Made by a program: the position numbers and the translations under genes
Assembly: GCA_022827345.1 (NCBI GenBank)
Contig: JAJDTB010000015.1
Coordinates: 153,237-217,236 of the forward strand
Direction of reading: 5' to 3'
Origin: Gemmatimonadota bacterium
Lineage (GTDB): Bacteria; Gemmatimonadota; Gemmatimonadetes; Longimicrobiales; Gaopeijiaceae
DNA length: 64,000 nt
Shown: positions 51,929 through 60,147 of the stretch, piece by piece
Numbering within the stretch: the stretch's first letter is position 1
Layout: each line of letters opens with the position of its first letter
The notes under the pieces: model-generated
The model's input: the letters and a program-made list of their open reading frames with translations, nothing else
Database searches by the model: none
What the model was told of the DNA's origin: nothing

Positions 51929-54077
51929 GCCATGGGCCACTGGGGCCTGGCGGGCCGCCCTGTGCGCGTTGCTTCTGGGCGTGACCGCTTGCGGCGGCGG
52001 CGATGCGCCGACGATCGACGTCGAGACGAGCCCGCTGTCGCTCGAGGGCACCAGCCCGGTCGAATGGACGGGCCATGAGCGGTCGTCTCATTTCGTGACC
52101 GCGTCGGACGGCGTGCGGCTGGCCGTCGACGTCGTCCTGCCCGCCGGGTACACCGGCGAGGGCGAGGCGGCGACGGCGTTTCCGGTGATCTTCCGCTACA
52201 CCCCGTATCACCGCACCTCGATCAACCCCGAAACCGGCGAGGTCCCGGTCGCGCCGTACGAGTTCTTCCTGTCGCGCGGGTACGCCTATGTAGCGGCCGA
52301 CATGCGGGGCAGCGGCGCGTCGTTCGGCTGGAACGACGTGATGACGCCCATGATGGTCGAGGACGCCGGCACACTCGTCGACTGGATCGCGGCCCAGCCG
52401 TGGAGCGACGGCAACGTCGGCATGTTCGGCGGCTCCTACGAGGGCTGGTCGCAGTTTGCCACGGCGGCGGCGGGACCCGAGGCGCTCAAGGCGATCGTAC
52501 CCGTGCACACCGGCTGGGACGGGATGCTCGTGCAGCCCGGCGGCATCTTCAGCTACGCGTTCACCGAGATGTGGACGGCCATGACCGACTTCATCAACCA
52601 CAACAACACGTTTCCGACCTTTCCGATTCCCCCTGTGACCCCGGTGCTCGACGAGGACGGCGACGGCGAGCTGCTGGACGAGATCCCCGTGGACGCGGAC
52701 GGCGACACCTGGTTCACCGACGACTACGCCTGGCCGGTGGATCCCGCGAATCCGCCGCAGTATCCCGATGGTGTCGAGCGCACGGAGCACGCGTACTTCA
52801 ACGCGACGATGGAACACATCGCGCATCCGGATGGCGCGCCCGGCAACTTCGATGCGGTGACCAGCATCCGGTCGGTCCGCTTCTTCGACAGCGCGCGCGA
52901 GTCCGACGGCCTCACCGCACCGGGCGTCAACTGGTCGCTGGTTCCCGACATCATCGAATCGGGCGTGGCGGTCTACAACTTCGCCGGCTGGTGGGACGCG
53001 TTTGCGCGCAGCTCCTTCGAGGTGTTCGCGACCCTCGAGGAGTCGAATGCGTCGCGGGTCATCGCCTGGCCGATGTATCACCAGGGAATTTCGCCCGCGG
53101 CATCGATGGGAATCGGTGCGGATCCCGAACGGGAAAACGTCTACACGCCCGCCTACCTGGGCGAGGCGCTGCGGTGGTATGACCGTTGGTTGAAAGGGAT
53201 CAGGAATGGCATCGAGCACGAGCCCCCGGTGCACATCTTCGTCCAGAACGAGGGGTGGCGGGCGGAAGAGTCATGGCCGCTGGAACGGGAGGTCCCCACA
53301 CGGTTCTACCTTGCCGGCGCGGGCGCGCTCGCGCGGGAACCCGGCGGACCCGGAAGCGACGACTACACCGCCGACTTCACGCACGACGCCTCGTTCGGCC
53401 CGCCGCTCGACGCCTCACAGATCTCGGTCGCGAACGCGATGAAGGGAAAGCCGCCCTTCAACGCGCCGTCGTTCGGCCATTCCCGCCAGCAGATGTTCGG
53501 CGTACCGGACGACCTGCCCTACCGCACGGACAAGGCCGGGCAGGTCCTCACCTACACCAGTGCGCCGCTCGAGGCGGACACCGAGGTGACGGGTCATCCC
53601 GTTGTCAGCGTCTCGATCTCGTCCACCGCCGACTACGGCGACCTCTATTTCTACCTCGAAGATGTCGATCCGGCAGGCAACGCGATCCTCGTGACGGAGT
53701 ACCAGCACCGCGCCGGTTTCAACCGCCTGGTCGACAACGACCTCCTGATCCCCGGCAACACCGGGATCGACGTGAAGCCCGACCTGCCCTGGCACGGCTT
53801 CCGCGAGGCCGACCATACCGACCGCGTCTTCGCCGACGGCGCGGTGGTTCGCGTCACGACCTCGCTGTACCCGACGTCGTGGCTCTTCCGGGCCGGACAC
53901 AGCATCCGCCTGTCGGTCGCGGCGGCCGACTGGCCCGTCTTCGACCTGCACCCGAAGCTGTCACCGCAAAACCGGCCGGACGCCGACGACAACATCGTGC
54001 CCACGATCACGGTTCACCGCGGCGGCGAAGGGGGATCGCATTTGCAGTTGCCAGTGATTCCGGGAGCGGCGAAGTGA
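51894..54077 (+). CDS. CocE/NonD-family hydrolase lipoprotein (X-Pro dipeptidyl-peptidase type)
   Basis: 727 aa from ATG 51894 (AAGGGG ribosome site). Lipoprotein signal WRAALCALLLGVTAC. The S15-type alpha/beta hydrolase domain has GVRLAVDVVLPAGY, YVAADMRGSGASFGW and nucleophile elbow MFGGSYEGWSQF (Ser), with probable acid and His in FAGWWDAFARSSF and WPMYHQGI. The C-terminal jelly-roll (PVVSVSISSTADYGDLYFYL ... SWLFRAGHSIRLSVAAADWP) is the family's sandwich domain. It probably cleaves esters or Xaa-Pro peptides outside the cytoplasm. An insertion of Asp-rich repeats (EDGDGELLDEIPVDADGD) might bind calcium. The 5' codons lie within AT-rich palindromes. Confidence 0.88.
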   Translation: MENITLCKVDFTPWATGAWRAALCALLLGVTACGGGDAPTIDVETSPLSLEGTSPVEWTGHERSSHFVTASDGVRLAVDVVLPAGYTGEGEAATAFPVIFRYTPYHRTSINPETGEVPVAPYEFFLSRGYAYVAADMRGSGASFGWNDVMTPMMVEDAGTLVDWIAAQPWSDGNVGMFGGSYEGWSQFATAAAGPEALKAIVPVHTGWDGMLVQPGGIFSYAFTEMWTAMTDFINHNNTFPTFPIPPVTPVLDEDGDGELLDEIPVDADGDTWFTDDYAWPVDPANPPQYPDGVERTEHAYFNATMEHIAHPDGAPGNFDAVTSIRSVRFFDSARESDGLTAPGVNWSLVPDIIESGVAVYNFAGWWDAFARSSFEVFATLEESNASRVIAWPMYHQGISPAASMGIGADPERENVYTPAYLGEALRWYDRWLKGIRNGIEHEPPVHIFVQNEGWRAEESWPLEREVPTRFYLAGAGALAREPGGPGSDDYTADFTHDASFGPPLDASQISVANAMKGKPPFNAPSFGHSRQQMFGVPDDLPYRTDKAGQVLTYTSAPLEADTEVTGHPVVSVSISSTADYGDLYFYLEDVDPAGNAILVTEYQHRAGFNRLVDNDLLIPGNTGIDVKPDLPWHGFREADHTDRVFADGAVVRVTTSLYPTSWLFRAGHSIRLSVAAADWPVFDLHPKLSPQNRPDADDNIVPTITVHRGGEGGSHLQLPVIPGAAK

Positions 54078-54081
54078 GGAG

Positions 54082-54201
54082 CGGCTTGGCGTCGGCGCGC
54101 GCTACGAAGCCGGCCTGCGCGCGGTCGAGGCTTCAGCCACCGGGAACGAGATCTACAACGGGGTGGTGTCCTTCACGGCCAGGTACATGTTGCGCGGCTG
54201 A
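54082..54201 (+). pseudogene. 3' remnant of an outer-membrane beta-barrel gene
   Basis: The frame reads LGVGARYEAGLRAVEASATG and on through NEIYNGVVSFTARYMLRG before a TGA. It closely matches the last 40 codons of the intact barrel gene at 55152-55874 (GARYEAGIRAVEASVLGNEL). No start or upstream barrel is present: the match begins just past the CocE gene's stop. A decayed duplicate. Confidence 0.8.
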
Positions 54202-54245
54202 CGGACCGGCGCTCGACGCGCGTCCATCGACCTTGTTCGTGCCGC

Positions 54246-55055
54246 TCAGGCGGCGTAGTCCTGCCCCTGTTGGTCCAGCACGGCCTTCATTCCGTCCAGA
54301 TACCCGCGTTCGCCGAATCCGTCGGGCGCGGTCGCGGCCACGGCCTCGGCCACTTCGAGCGGCACCTGCCGGATGCGGCCTCCGCCGGCCCGCACCATCC
54401 ACTCGGTCATGCAGGCGCGCTCCAGCGATACCAGGTGCAGCATGGCCACCTCGATCGACGCCGCGACCACCAGCGCTCCGTGATTGGCCATGATCAGCGT
54501 GCTCTTGTCGCCCAGCGCCTCGGCCATCCGCTCGCCCTCTTCGTCCTCGGTCACGATTCCCTCGTAGTCGAAGTAGGCCACGTTGCCGTGAAAGACCCCG
54601 GCGAGCTGCCCGCCGCGGGTGTCGAGCCGCCACCCTTCCGTCGAGGCGAGCGCCGTCATGTACGGCGAATGCACGTGCAGGGCGCAGCCGATGTCGGGGC
54701 GCGCGCGGTACAGCGGGGCGTGTATGGCCCAGGCGCTGATGTTGGGGATGCCGGCCCCCTCGACCACGTCGCCCCCGGGGTCGGTCATGAGCAGGCTGGA
54801 TGCCGTGACGCGGGAGAAGTGCGTCTGGCCGGGGGACAGCAGCAGGTATCCCGGACGCCCGGGAACGGCGGCACTGAAATGGTTCCAGGTCCCCTCGTGG
54901 AGCTCTTCGAGCACCGTGATCCGATGAACCGCGGCGAGATCGACTCGCGTCTGTTGCAGCACTTCGTCAAACGCCTCATCCCGGGTGTGTCCGTTCGCCG
55001 AGGTCGATGAGGCAGCCGCCGTGGTCGGGGTGCTCCGGTGCGGTTTCGTTTGCAT
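54246..55055 (-). CDS. Class II aldolase/adducin-family protein
   Basis: 269 aa. Motifs: TWNHFSAAVPGRPGYLLLSP, HAPLYRARPDIGCALHVHSP (zinc-binding HxH), YEGIVTEDEEGERMAEAL and TLIMANHGALVVA (third His). These fit fuculose-phosphate aldolase-like enzymes that use zinc, though many relatives have other substrates. Starts at 55055 (MQTKPHRS); an extension upstream would run antisense to the barrel gene. It lies between the barrel remnant and the intact barrel copy. Confidence 0.85.
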   Translation of the reverse strand: MQTKPHRSTPTTAAASSTSANGHTRDEAFDEVLQQTRVDLAAVHRITVLEELHEGTWNHFSAAVPGRPGYLLLSPGQTHFSRVTASSLLMTDPGGDVVEGAGIPNISAWAIHAPLYRARPDIGCALHVHSPYMTALASTEGWRLDTRGGQLAGVFHGNVAYFDYEGIVTEDEEGERMAEALGDKSTLIMANHGALVVAASIEVAMLHLVSLERACMTEWMVRAGGGRIRQVPLEVAEAVAATAPDGFGERGYLDGMKAVLDQQGQDYAA

Positions 55056-55151
55056 TGCGGGAGAATGCCGGTCGCACCGTTCGCCGCGCAAGCGTCTTTT
55101 CGACAGAATAGTCCGAGCGGCTACATTTGGTGACACCCAACCGGAGATGAG

Positions 55152-55874
55152 ATGGCAACAGCAGTTCGTGACGAACCCCCGCGTCGCACCGACTACGGTG
55201 ATGGCGGCAGCCGGGTGCGCACGAACCGCCGCCGAGTCACCCGCCGCCAGCTCCACCGCCCGATTCTGATCGGCGCGATACTGCTCGCGGCTCCCCTTTC
55301 GGCGGCGTCGGCGCAGCCGGCCGTGGGCGTGATGACCGGCTTCAGCCGGGCCAGCTTCACCGGCGGTGGCTCCAGGGACGCCGTCGCGCGCACCACCTTC
55401 CTCTTCGGCGGCGTCGGCGAACTCGCGTTCGGCGAGATGTTCTCGCTGAGGTCCGAACTGTACTTCTCCGAGAAGGGCGCCCGGGTCGAGACCCTGCTGG
55501 GCGACCCGCGCACCGGTCCCACCAAGCTCTTCCGGGTACCGTACGTCCAGCTCCCCCTGCTCGCGCAACTGCGAACCTCTCTGGGCGATCATCTGCGGCC
55601 CCACCTGTTCGGCGGCATGTCGGTCGGGGCTCTGCTGCGCTGCGAACTGGCGGAAGAGGGATGCGACGAAATCGAGGAAATCGGCTACCGCTCGGTCGAC
55701 CTGGGGGTGCTGGTCGGGGGCGAACTCGAATGGGGCGGCGTCGCGTTCGGGGCGCGCTATGAAGCCGGAATCCGCGCGGTCGAGGCCTCGGTGCTCGGCA
55801 ATGAGCTGTACAACGGTGTTCTGTCGTTTACGGCGAGGTACATCTTCAGGCGGGGGTCGGCGGAGGACCGGTAA
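55152..55874 (+). CDS. Outer-membrane beta-barrel protein (PorT/OMP_b-brl-like)
   Basis: 240 aa. The signal peptide has an unusually long basic n-region (NRRRVTRRQLHRPILIGAIL then LAAPLSAASAQ). Amphipathic strands follow: GVMTGFSRASFTGG, FGEMFSLRSELYFSEKGARV, VPYVQLPLLAQLRTSLGDHL, LGVLVGGELEWGGVAFGARY and YNGVLSFTARYIF. A Cys-rich loop LLRCELAEEGCDEIEE may form a disulfide. Function unknown; a truncated paralogue lies at 54.1 kb. Confidence 0.78.
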   Translation: MATAVRDEPPRRTDYGDGGSRVRTNRRRVTRRQLHRPILIGAILLAAPLSAASAQPAVGVMTGFSRASFTGGGSRDAVARTTFLFGGVGELAFGEMFSLRSELYFSEKGARVETLLGDPRTGPTKLFRVPYVQLPLLAQLRTSLGDHLRPHLFGGMSVGALLRCELAEEGCDEIEEIGYRSVDLGVLVGGELEWGGVAFGARYEAGIRAVEASVLGNELYNGVLSFTARYIFRRGSAEDR

Positions 55875-55880
55875 CGGGCG

Positions 55881-56606
55881 TCACGCCGCCCCGAAGAACT
55901 CCGCGACGAAATCCGTCTCCGGCCGGGCCGCCAGGGCCGCCGCCGGCCCGCTCTGCACCACCGCGCCGCCCTCGAGCGCAACCACCACCGGCGAGCCGAG
56001 TGCGTGCACATCGCGCACGTCGTGCGTGACCACGATCGCGGGCGCCCCGCGGCGGGCCAGACGGCGGGCAAGCCAGGCGCGAAGCCCCCGCCGCGCGGCT
56101 ACGTCCATCGCCGCCAGCGGCTCGTCCAGAAGCAGCATCTCGGGCGCGGGCAGCAGGGCGCGAGCCAGGGCGACCCGTTGCTTCTCGCCGCCTGACAGCG
56201 TCGCGGGGTAGCGTCCGGCCAGATGGCCGCACTCCATCTCGGCGAGTATCTCCGCGGCGGTCCCGCGGCGCTCCGCCACGGGCACGCGCCGGGGGCCGCC
56301 GGCGAGCCCGAAGGCCACGTTGTCGATGACCGGCAGGTGGGGGAAGAGCCCATAGCCCTGCGGCACGTAGCCGACGCGGCGCTCTTCGGGGGCGAGGTCG
56401 AGCCCGGCTGCCGAATCGAAGAGGGTGCGGTCGCCGAAGCGAATGCGTCCCGCCCGCGGACGATAGGCCCCCGCGATGATGCGCAGCAGGGTCGTCTTGC
56501 CGGAACCGTTGGGCCCGATGACGACCACCGGCGTGCGGTCGCCCTCGATGCGCACATCGAGTTGGAAGCCGCCCGCACGCGCCTCGACCTCCACGCTCCA
56601 CTGCAT
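55881..56606 (-). CDS. modC: Molybdate-type ABC transporter ATPase (ModC-like)
   Basis: 241 aa. Walker A IGPNGSGKTTLLR, Q-loop VGYVPQGYGLFPHL, signature TLSGGEKQRVALARALL, Walker B MLLLDEPLAAMD and switch His VVTHDVRD. It lacks the C-terminal MOP domain that many ModC proteins have, so the length is that of a minimal ATPase. It follows the permease by 3 bp. Energises import of molybdate or a related oxyanion. Confidence 0.85.
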   Translation of the reverse strand: MQWSVEVEARAGGFQLDVRIEGDRTPVVVIGPNGSGKTTLLRIIAGAYRPRAGRIRFGDRTLFDSAAGLDLAPEERRVGYVPQGYGLFPHLPVIDNVAFGLAGGPRRVPVAERRGTAAEILAEMECGHLAGRYPATLSGGEKQRVALARALLPAPEMLLLDEPLAAMDVAARRGLRAWLARRLARRGAPAIVVTHDVRDVHALGSPVVVALEGGAVVQSGPAAALAARPETDFVAEFFGAA

Positions 56607-56609
56607 GGC

Positions 56610-57479
56610 TCAGGAACCCGCGAAGCCCTGCAGCGGCGGCCGCCCCCCGCCGCGCCCCCCGCCGAAGCGGCGCGCGATCAGGGCGGGGACGGCGCGCAGG
56701 GGCACCAGCAGCAGGGCGCTCGCCGCGACGAGGACGAGGGCCAGCGCGACCGCGACCCGCGCATCGGACTCGAGGGCGGTGTAGATGGCGAGCGGCATCG
56801 TCTGGGTCGAGCCCGTGAAGTTGCCCGCGAAGAGGAGGGTGGCGCCGAACTCTCCCAGCGCCCGGGCCCAGGCGAGGGCGGCGCCCGCGACCATGCCGGG
56901 CAGCGCGAGGGGGACCGCGACCCGGAAGAAGGCGCTCGCCGGGGAATGGCCCAGGGTGCGCGCGACGATGAGGAGGTCCTCGTCCACGCGCCGGAAGGCC
57001 GCGGCGGCGGCCTGGATGTAGAAGGGGGCCGAGACGACGACCTGCGCCGCGACGACGGCGGTGGTGGTGAAGGGGATCTGGAGCCCCAGCGCGGAAAGGG
57101 CGGGACCGAAGAGGCCGTTGCGTCCGAAGGCCTCCAGCAGCGCGATGCCCATCACCGCGGGCGGCACCACGATGGGGAGGTCGACCAGGATCTCGACGAC
57201 GCGGGAGCCGCGCCCCGGGCGCGACGCCATCCACCAGGCCAGGGGGGTGCCCAGCACGACCATGGCGGCCAGGCTGACCAGGGTGGTGCGGGTGCTCAGC
57301 CAGAGGGCGGGGGCGAAGAGGGGGTGGCGGGCGCCCGCGGCGATGTCGCCGGGTGAGGAGGCTCCCGCCAGCGCGATCAGGGGCACCGCGAGGATGGCCA
57401 GCATGGGGATGGCGGCCAGGAACGGCGCGCGCTCCGCGAGAGAACGGCGGCGCTTCACCGCCCTGTCGGCGTCTTCCAC
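56610..57479 (-). CDS. modB: Molybdate-type ABC transporter permease (ModB-like)
   Basis: 289 aa with about six helices. [20 protein letters not shown] is the first, the permease-domain core is [20 protein letters not shown], and [20 protein letters not shown] is the classical ModB/CysT motif. The EAA loop region reads [20 protein letters not shown], followed by [20 protein letters not shown]-type sequence. Forms the membrane channel with ModC. Confidence 0.9.
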   Translation of the reverse strand: MEDADRAVKRRRSLAERAPFLAAIPMLAILAVPLIALAGASSPGDIAAGARHPLFAPALWLSTRTTLVSLAAMVVLGTPLAWWMASRPGRGSRVVEILVDLPIVVPPAVMGIALLEAFGRNGLFGPALSALGLQIPFTTTAVVAAQVVVSAPFYIQAAAAAFRRVDEDLLIVARTLGHSPASAFFRVAVPLALPGMVAGAALAWARALGEFGATLLFAGNFTGSTQTMPLAIYTALESDARVAVALALVLVAASALLLVPLRAVPALIARRFGGGRGGGRPPLQGFAGS

Positions 57480-57485
57480 GGGGCT

Positions 57486-58274
57486 CTACTGCGCCGTGGC
57501 GGTCGATTCCGCGAGGAAGCCGTGGCGGGAGAGGATGCGCCGCCCTTCCGGCGATGCGGCGAATTCGGCCCATCGCTCCGCTCCGGCGGCGTTCTCCGCG
57601 CCTTCCACCATCCCGAGCAGGTAGCGCGCCCGCACGTTGGCCCGGGGCGGCACCGGCACGGTCAGCACCCGCCCGGGCACCGCGTCGGTCCGGTACACGA
57701 TCGCGGCATCGGCCTCGCCCAGCTCGACCTTGGCGCGCACCAGGCGCACGCTGCTCTCCTCGGAAACGACCCGGCCCAGCACGGCCTGCGCGAACGCGCC
57801 GCCGCCGGCCTCCGCACCCACGCGCCGCAGCGCCTCGCGCGCATATGCCCCCACCGGCACGTTCGGCGTCCCGATCACGATGCGCTCGGCGCGGACCAGG
57901 TCGGCGAAGGACTCGATCCCGGCGGGGTTGGCCGGCGGCACGATCACCACCAGTTCGTTGCGCGCAAGCACCCGCTCACCGCTCACCAGGCCGCCATCCA
58001 CCAGCGCGTCCATGTGTTGCGGGTTGGCCGAGGCGAAGACGTCGGCCGGGGCGCCCTGCTCGATCTGCAGGCGCAGTATCTGGCTGCCCGCGAAAACGAG
58101 GACGACCTCCGTGTCCGGGTGTGCGCCCTCGAAGGCCCCCGCCATCTCCCGGAACGCGTCGGTGAGCGACGACGCGGCGAAGATGCGCAGAGGCTGCCGT
58201 TCGGGCCCGCCGGGATGGCAGGCGGCGACGGCAAGCGCCAGAATTGCCGCGACCGCGCGGGCCCGTGTCGTCAC
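57486..58274 (-). CDS. modA: Molybdate-type substrate-binding lipoprotein (ModA-like)
   Basis: 262 aa. Lipoprotein signal VAAILALAVAAC, then LRIFAASSLTDAFREMAGAF (the ModA start, with oxyanion-binding Ser), VLVFAGSQILRLQIEQGAPA, DVFASANPQHMDAL, NELVVIVPP, VGAYAREAL and GEADAAIVYRTDA. GTG 58274 overlaps the regulator stop by 4 bp. It binds molybdate or tungstate outside the membrane and delivers it to ModBC. Confidence 0.92.
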   Translation of the reverse strand: MTTRARAVAAILALAVAACHPGGPERQPLRIFAASSLTDAFREMAGAFEGAHPDTEVVLVFAGSQILRLQIEQGAPADVFASANPQHMDALVDGGLVSGERVLARNELVVIVPPANPAGIESFADLVRAERIVIGTPNVPVGAYAREALRRVGAEAGGGAFAQAVLGRVVSEESSVRLVRAKVELGEADAAIVYRTDAVPGRVLTVPVPPRANVRARYLLGMVEGAENAAGAERWAEFAASPEGRRILSRHGFLAESTATAQ

Positions 58275-59380
58275 GCGGCTTCGACGGTCGTGACCTGCCC
58301 GCTCATCGAGCCGTCGTAACCGGGCAGATGGCTGACTTCGGTCCGGAACGCCGGATCGTCCAGGGCGTCGAGCAGGCGCGAGACGGGTGCCTTCCTCGTG
58401 AGCCTCTCGGGCACGACGAGGTCGAAGCTCTCCTCCGTGAGCGGTACGAAATCGAGCCCCTCGGCCAGGGCTGCGCTCTCTATGGCGACCCCCACGTCCG
58501 CTGCGCCCCAGCGAATCAGGCGCGCGACCTCGGCGTGGCCCTCGGCCATGGGACCGTCGGCGGGAAGCGCGCACCCCGCGGCCTCCGCGACCCGGGCGGC
58601 CAGGGCCTGCGCGGCGGAGCCCTCCTCGCGCTGCACGATCCGCAGGCCGGGTGTGGCCAGGTCCTCGGCGCCACCGATCCCCTTGGGGTTCCCGGCGGCC
58701 ACGACCAGCCCCTGCCGCCATTGCGTCAGGTTGACGACGAGCAGGGTCTGGCCCGGCAGCGCCCGGCGGGCTGCCGCGGCGGTGCCGTTCTCTCCCCCGC
58801 CCGACGACAGGTGAAGCCCCGCGACGTGAACGAGCCCCGCGGAGAGCATCTTCATCGCCCTGCCGCTCCCGGCGCGCAGCCAGGTCACGCGGGCGTCGTT
58901 GAAGCGCCGTCCCACCCGGTGTGAGACCGCGCCGAGAAGGGGTGCGCACCCGGCGACGAGGACATTGCGTTTCAGCTGGCTGAGGCCGGCCAGCGGCATG
59001 ACCTCGGCGTCCGCGCCGTCACCCTCGCCGGTCAGGATGCCGTCGGCGGCGGTCATCCCGTGCGAGGGGAGGCGGTGGGCCACCCAGTGCTCGCCGACCA
59101 TGCCGAGCGCGACCCGCGAACCCGTGGCGAGCGCCAGTGGGGCGGGGGCGAGGCGGGCCCGGATCCCCGGATCCGAAGCGAGGCTGAACAGGTCCTCCAC
59201 GTCGCAACCGAAGACGCGCGCCATGCGCAGGCCGAGGCTGGTCGACGGCACCTGGGCGCCGTTCTCGATGGCGTGGATCGCCTGTCGTGAAACGCCGATG
59301 GCTTCGGCGAGCGCGTGTTGGGAAAGCCCCTCCGCCTTGCGATGCTGTCTGACGCGGTTCTTGAGCTGGTTGTCCGTCAT
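58271..59380 (-). CDS. XRE HTH regulator with substrate-binding-like domain
   Basis: 369 aa. An N-terminal XRE HTH (VRQHRKAEGLSQHALAEAIG and VSRQAIHAIENGAQVPS, about 8-45) is fused to a periplasmic-binding-protein-like domain (about 85-350; LVAGCAPLLGAVSHRVGRRF, VTWLRAGSGRAMKML, IVQREEGSAAQALAARV). Such fusions act as molybdate-responsive repressors of modABC instead of ModE. It is the first gene of the mod operon and its promoter carries a 20-bp palindrome over the -10. The ligand is inferred from context. Confidence 0.88.
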   Translation of the reverse strand: MTDNQLKNRVRQHRKAEGLSQHALAEAIGVSRQAIHAIENGAQVPSTSLGLRMARVFGCDVEDLFSLASDPGIRARLAPAPLALATGSRVALGMVGEHWVAHRLPSHGMTAADGILTGEGDGADAEVMPLAGLSQLKRNVLVAGCAPLLGAVSHRVGRRFNDARVTWLRAGSGRAMKMLSAGLVHVAGLHLSSGGGENGTAAAARRALPGQTLLVVNLTQWRQGLVVAAGNPKGIGGAEDLATPGLRIVQREEGSAAQALAARVAEAAGCALPADGPMAEGHAEVARLIRWGAADVGVAIESAALAEGLDFVPLTEESFDLVVPERLTRKAPVSRLLDALDDPAFRTEVSHLPGYDGSMSGQVTTVEAA

Positions 59381-59425
59381 GAGTGTAGGTCTCCTGTCCT
59401 GATCCGTGGGCGGGAAAGTGTAAGG

Positions 59426-59458
59426 TTTACATTATATAATGTAAAGCCTACTTGACAA
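59426..59458 (-). promoter_or_regulatory. Promoter and 20-bp palindromic operator of the mod operon
   Basis: On the minus strand TTGTCA (59458-59453), 16 bp, then a perfect TATAAT (59436-59431). The -10 lies inside TTTACATTATATAATGTAAA (59426-59445), an exact 20-bp palindrome. A GGAG ribosome site precedes the ATG at 59380. Best read as the regulator's own operator. Confidence 0.75.
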
Positions 59459-59475
59459 GAGCGCGGCGACCGCCG

Positions 59476-60135
59476 CTACCCGAAGTGGGGCCGGATCGCC
59501 TGGGCCAGGGAAACCTCGATGTCCCACACGGCCGCGGTCACCGCCTGGCCGATCAGATCCATCTGGCGGAGGAACTGGATGCGCGGCAGCACCTGCTGCA
59601 GTTCGCGCCGCGAGAGCAGCTCCGCAAAGATCCCGCACGCGTCGGCGAGGCAGATAATCACCACGTCGCGCGGCGTCGGGATCATGTCGCTGAAGAGCAG
59701 TTCCATGAGCCGCAGCTTCACCTCGCGCTCGGCGGTGCCGTCGTCGAGGACGGGATAGCGGCGCGAGCGGAAGACCCACAGGAAGCGGTCCTCCTTGCGC
59801 TCCAGGATACCGCGCCCGACCAGGCTGTCGATGGCGGCCTCGCGGATTTCGTCCGAACGCGCGGCGGCGCGCTCCACCCAGAAGCGCGCGTTGTGGGTGC
59901 CTTCGCTGTCGGCGATCTCGGCCAGCGTGGGGTCGAGGAGGTCATCCCCCAGCGGCGTCGGGTCGACGAGGACGAGCTTCTCGAGATCGGTGTCGATCCG
60001 GTCCTCGAACGCCAGATCCATCAGCACTCCGCCGCCCAGGGCGTACCTGAGGGACCAGTCGGGTACCCGCAAGAACCTCTCGCCCTCGTCATCCAGCAAA
60101 AGAAGCATGACCTCTTCGGCGAATCTCAGCTGCAT
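59476..60135 (-). CDS. GPP34 (GOLPH3/Vps74-like) phosphoprotein-domain protein
   Basis: 219 aa. The start LRFAEEVMLLLLDDEGERFL and YALGGGVLMDLAFEDRIDTD are characteristic of the GPP34 domain. LVDPTPLGDDLLDPTLAEIA and LVGRGILERKEDRFLWVFRS (the beta-hairpin region) follow. Eukaryotic relatives bind phosphatidylinositol-4-phosphate; the bacterial role is unknown. It is 12 bp after the FAD oxidoreductase gene and is probably co-transcribed. Confidence 0.88.
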   Translation of the reverse strand: MQLRFAEEVMLLLLDDEGERFLRVPDWSLRYALGGGVLMDLAFEDRIDTDLEKLVLVDPTPLGDDLLDPTLAEIADSEGTHNARFWVERAAARSDEIREAAIDSLVGRGILERKEDRFLWVFRSRRYPVLDDGTAEREVKLRLMELLFSDMIPTPRDVVIICLADACGIFAELLSRRELQQVLPRIQFLRQMDLIGQAVTAAVWDIEVSLAQAIRPHFG

Positions 60136-60147
60136 GTCTCTCGGGTC

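Noticed and set aside
56223-57356. Plus-strand open frame opposite modB/modC
   Set aside because: Repetitive Gly/Asp/Arg composition typical of an antisense frame; both minus-strand genes have full motif sets.
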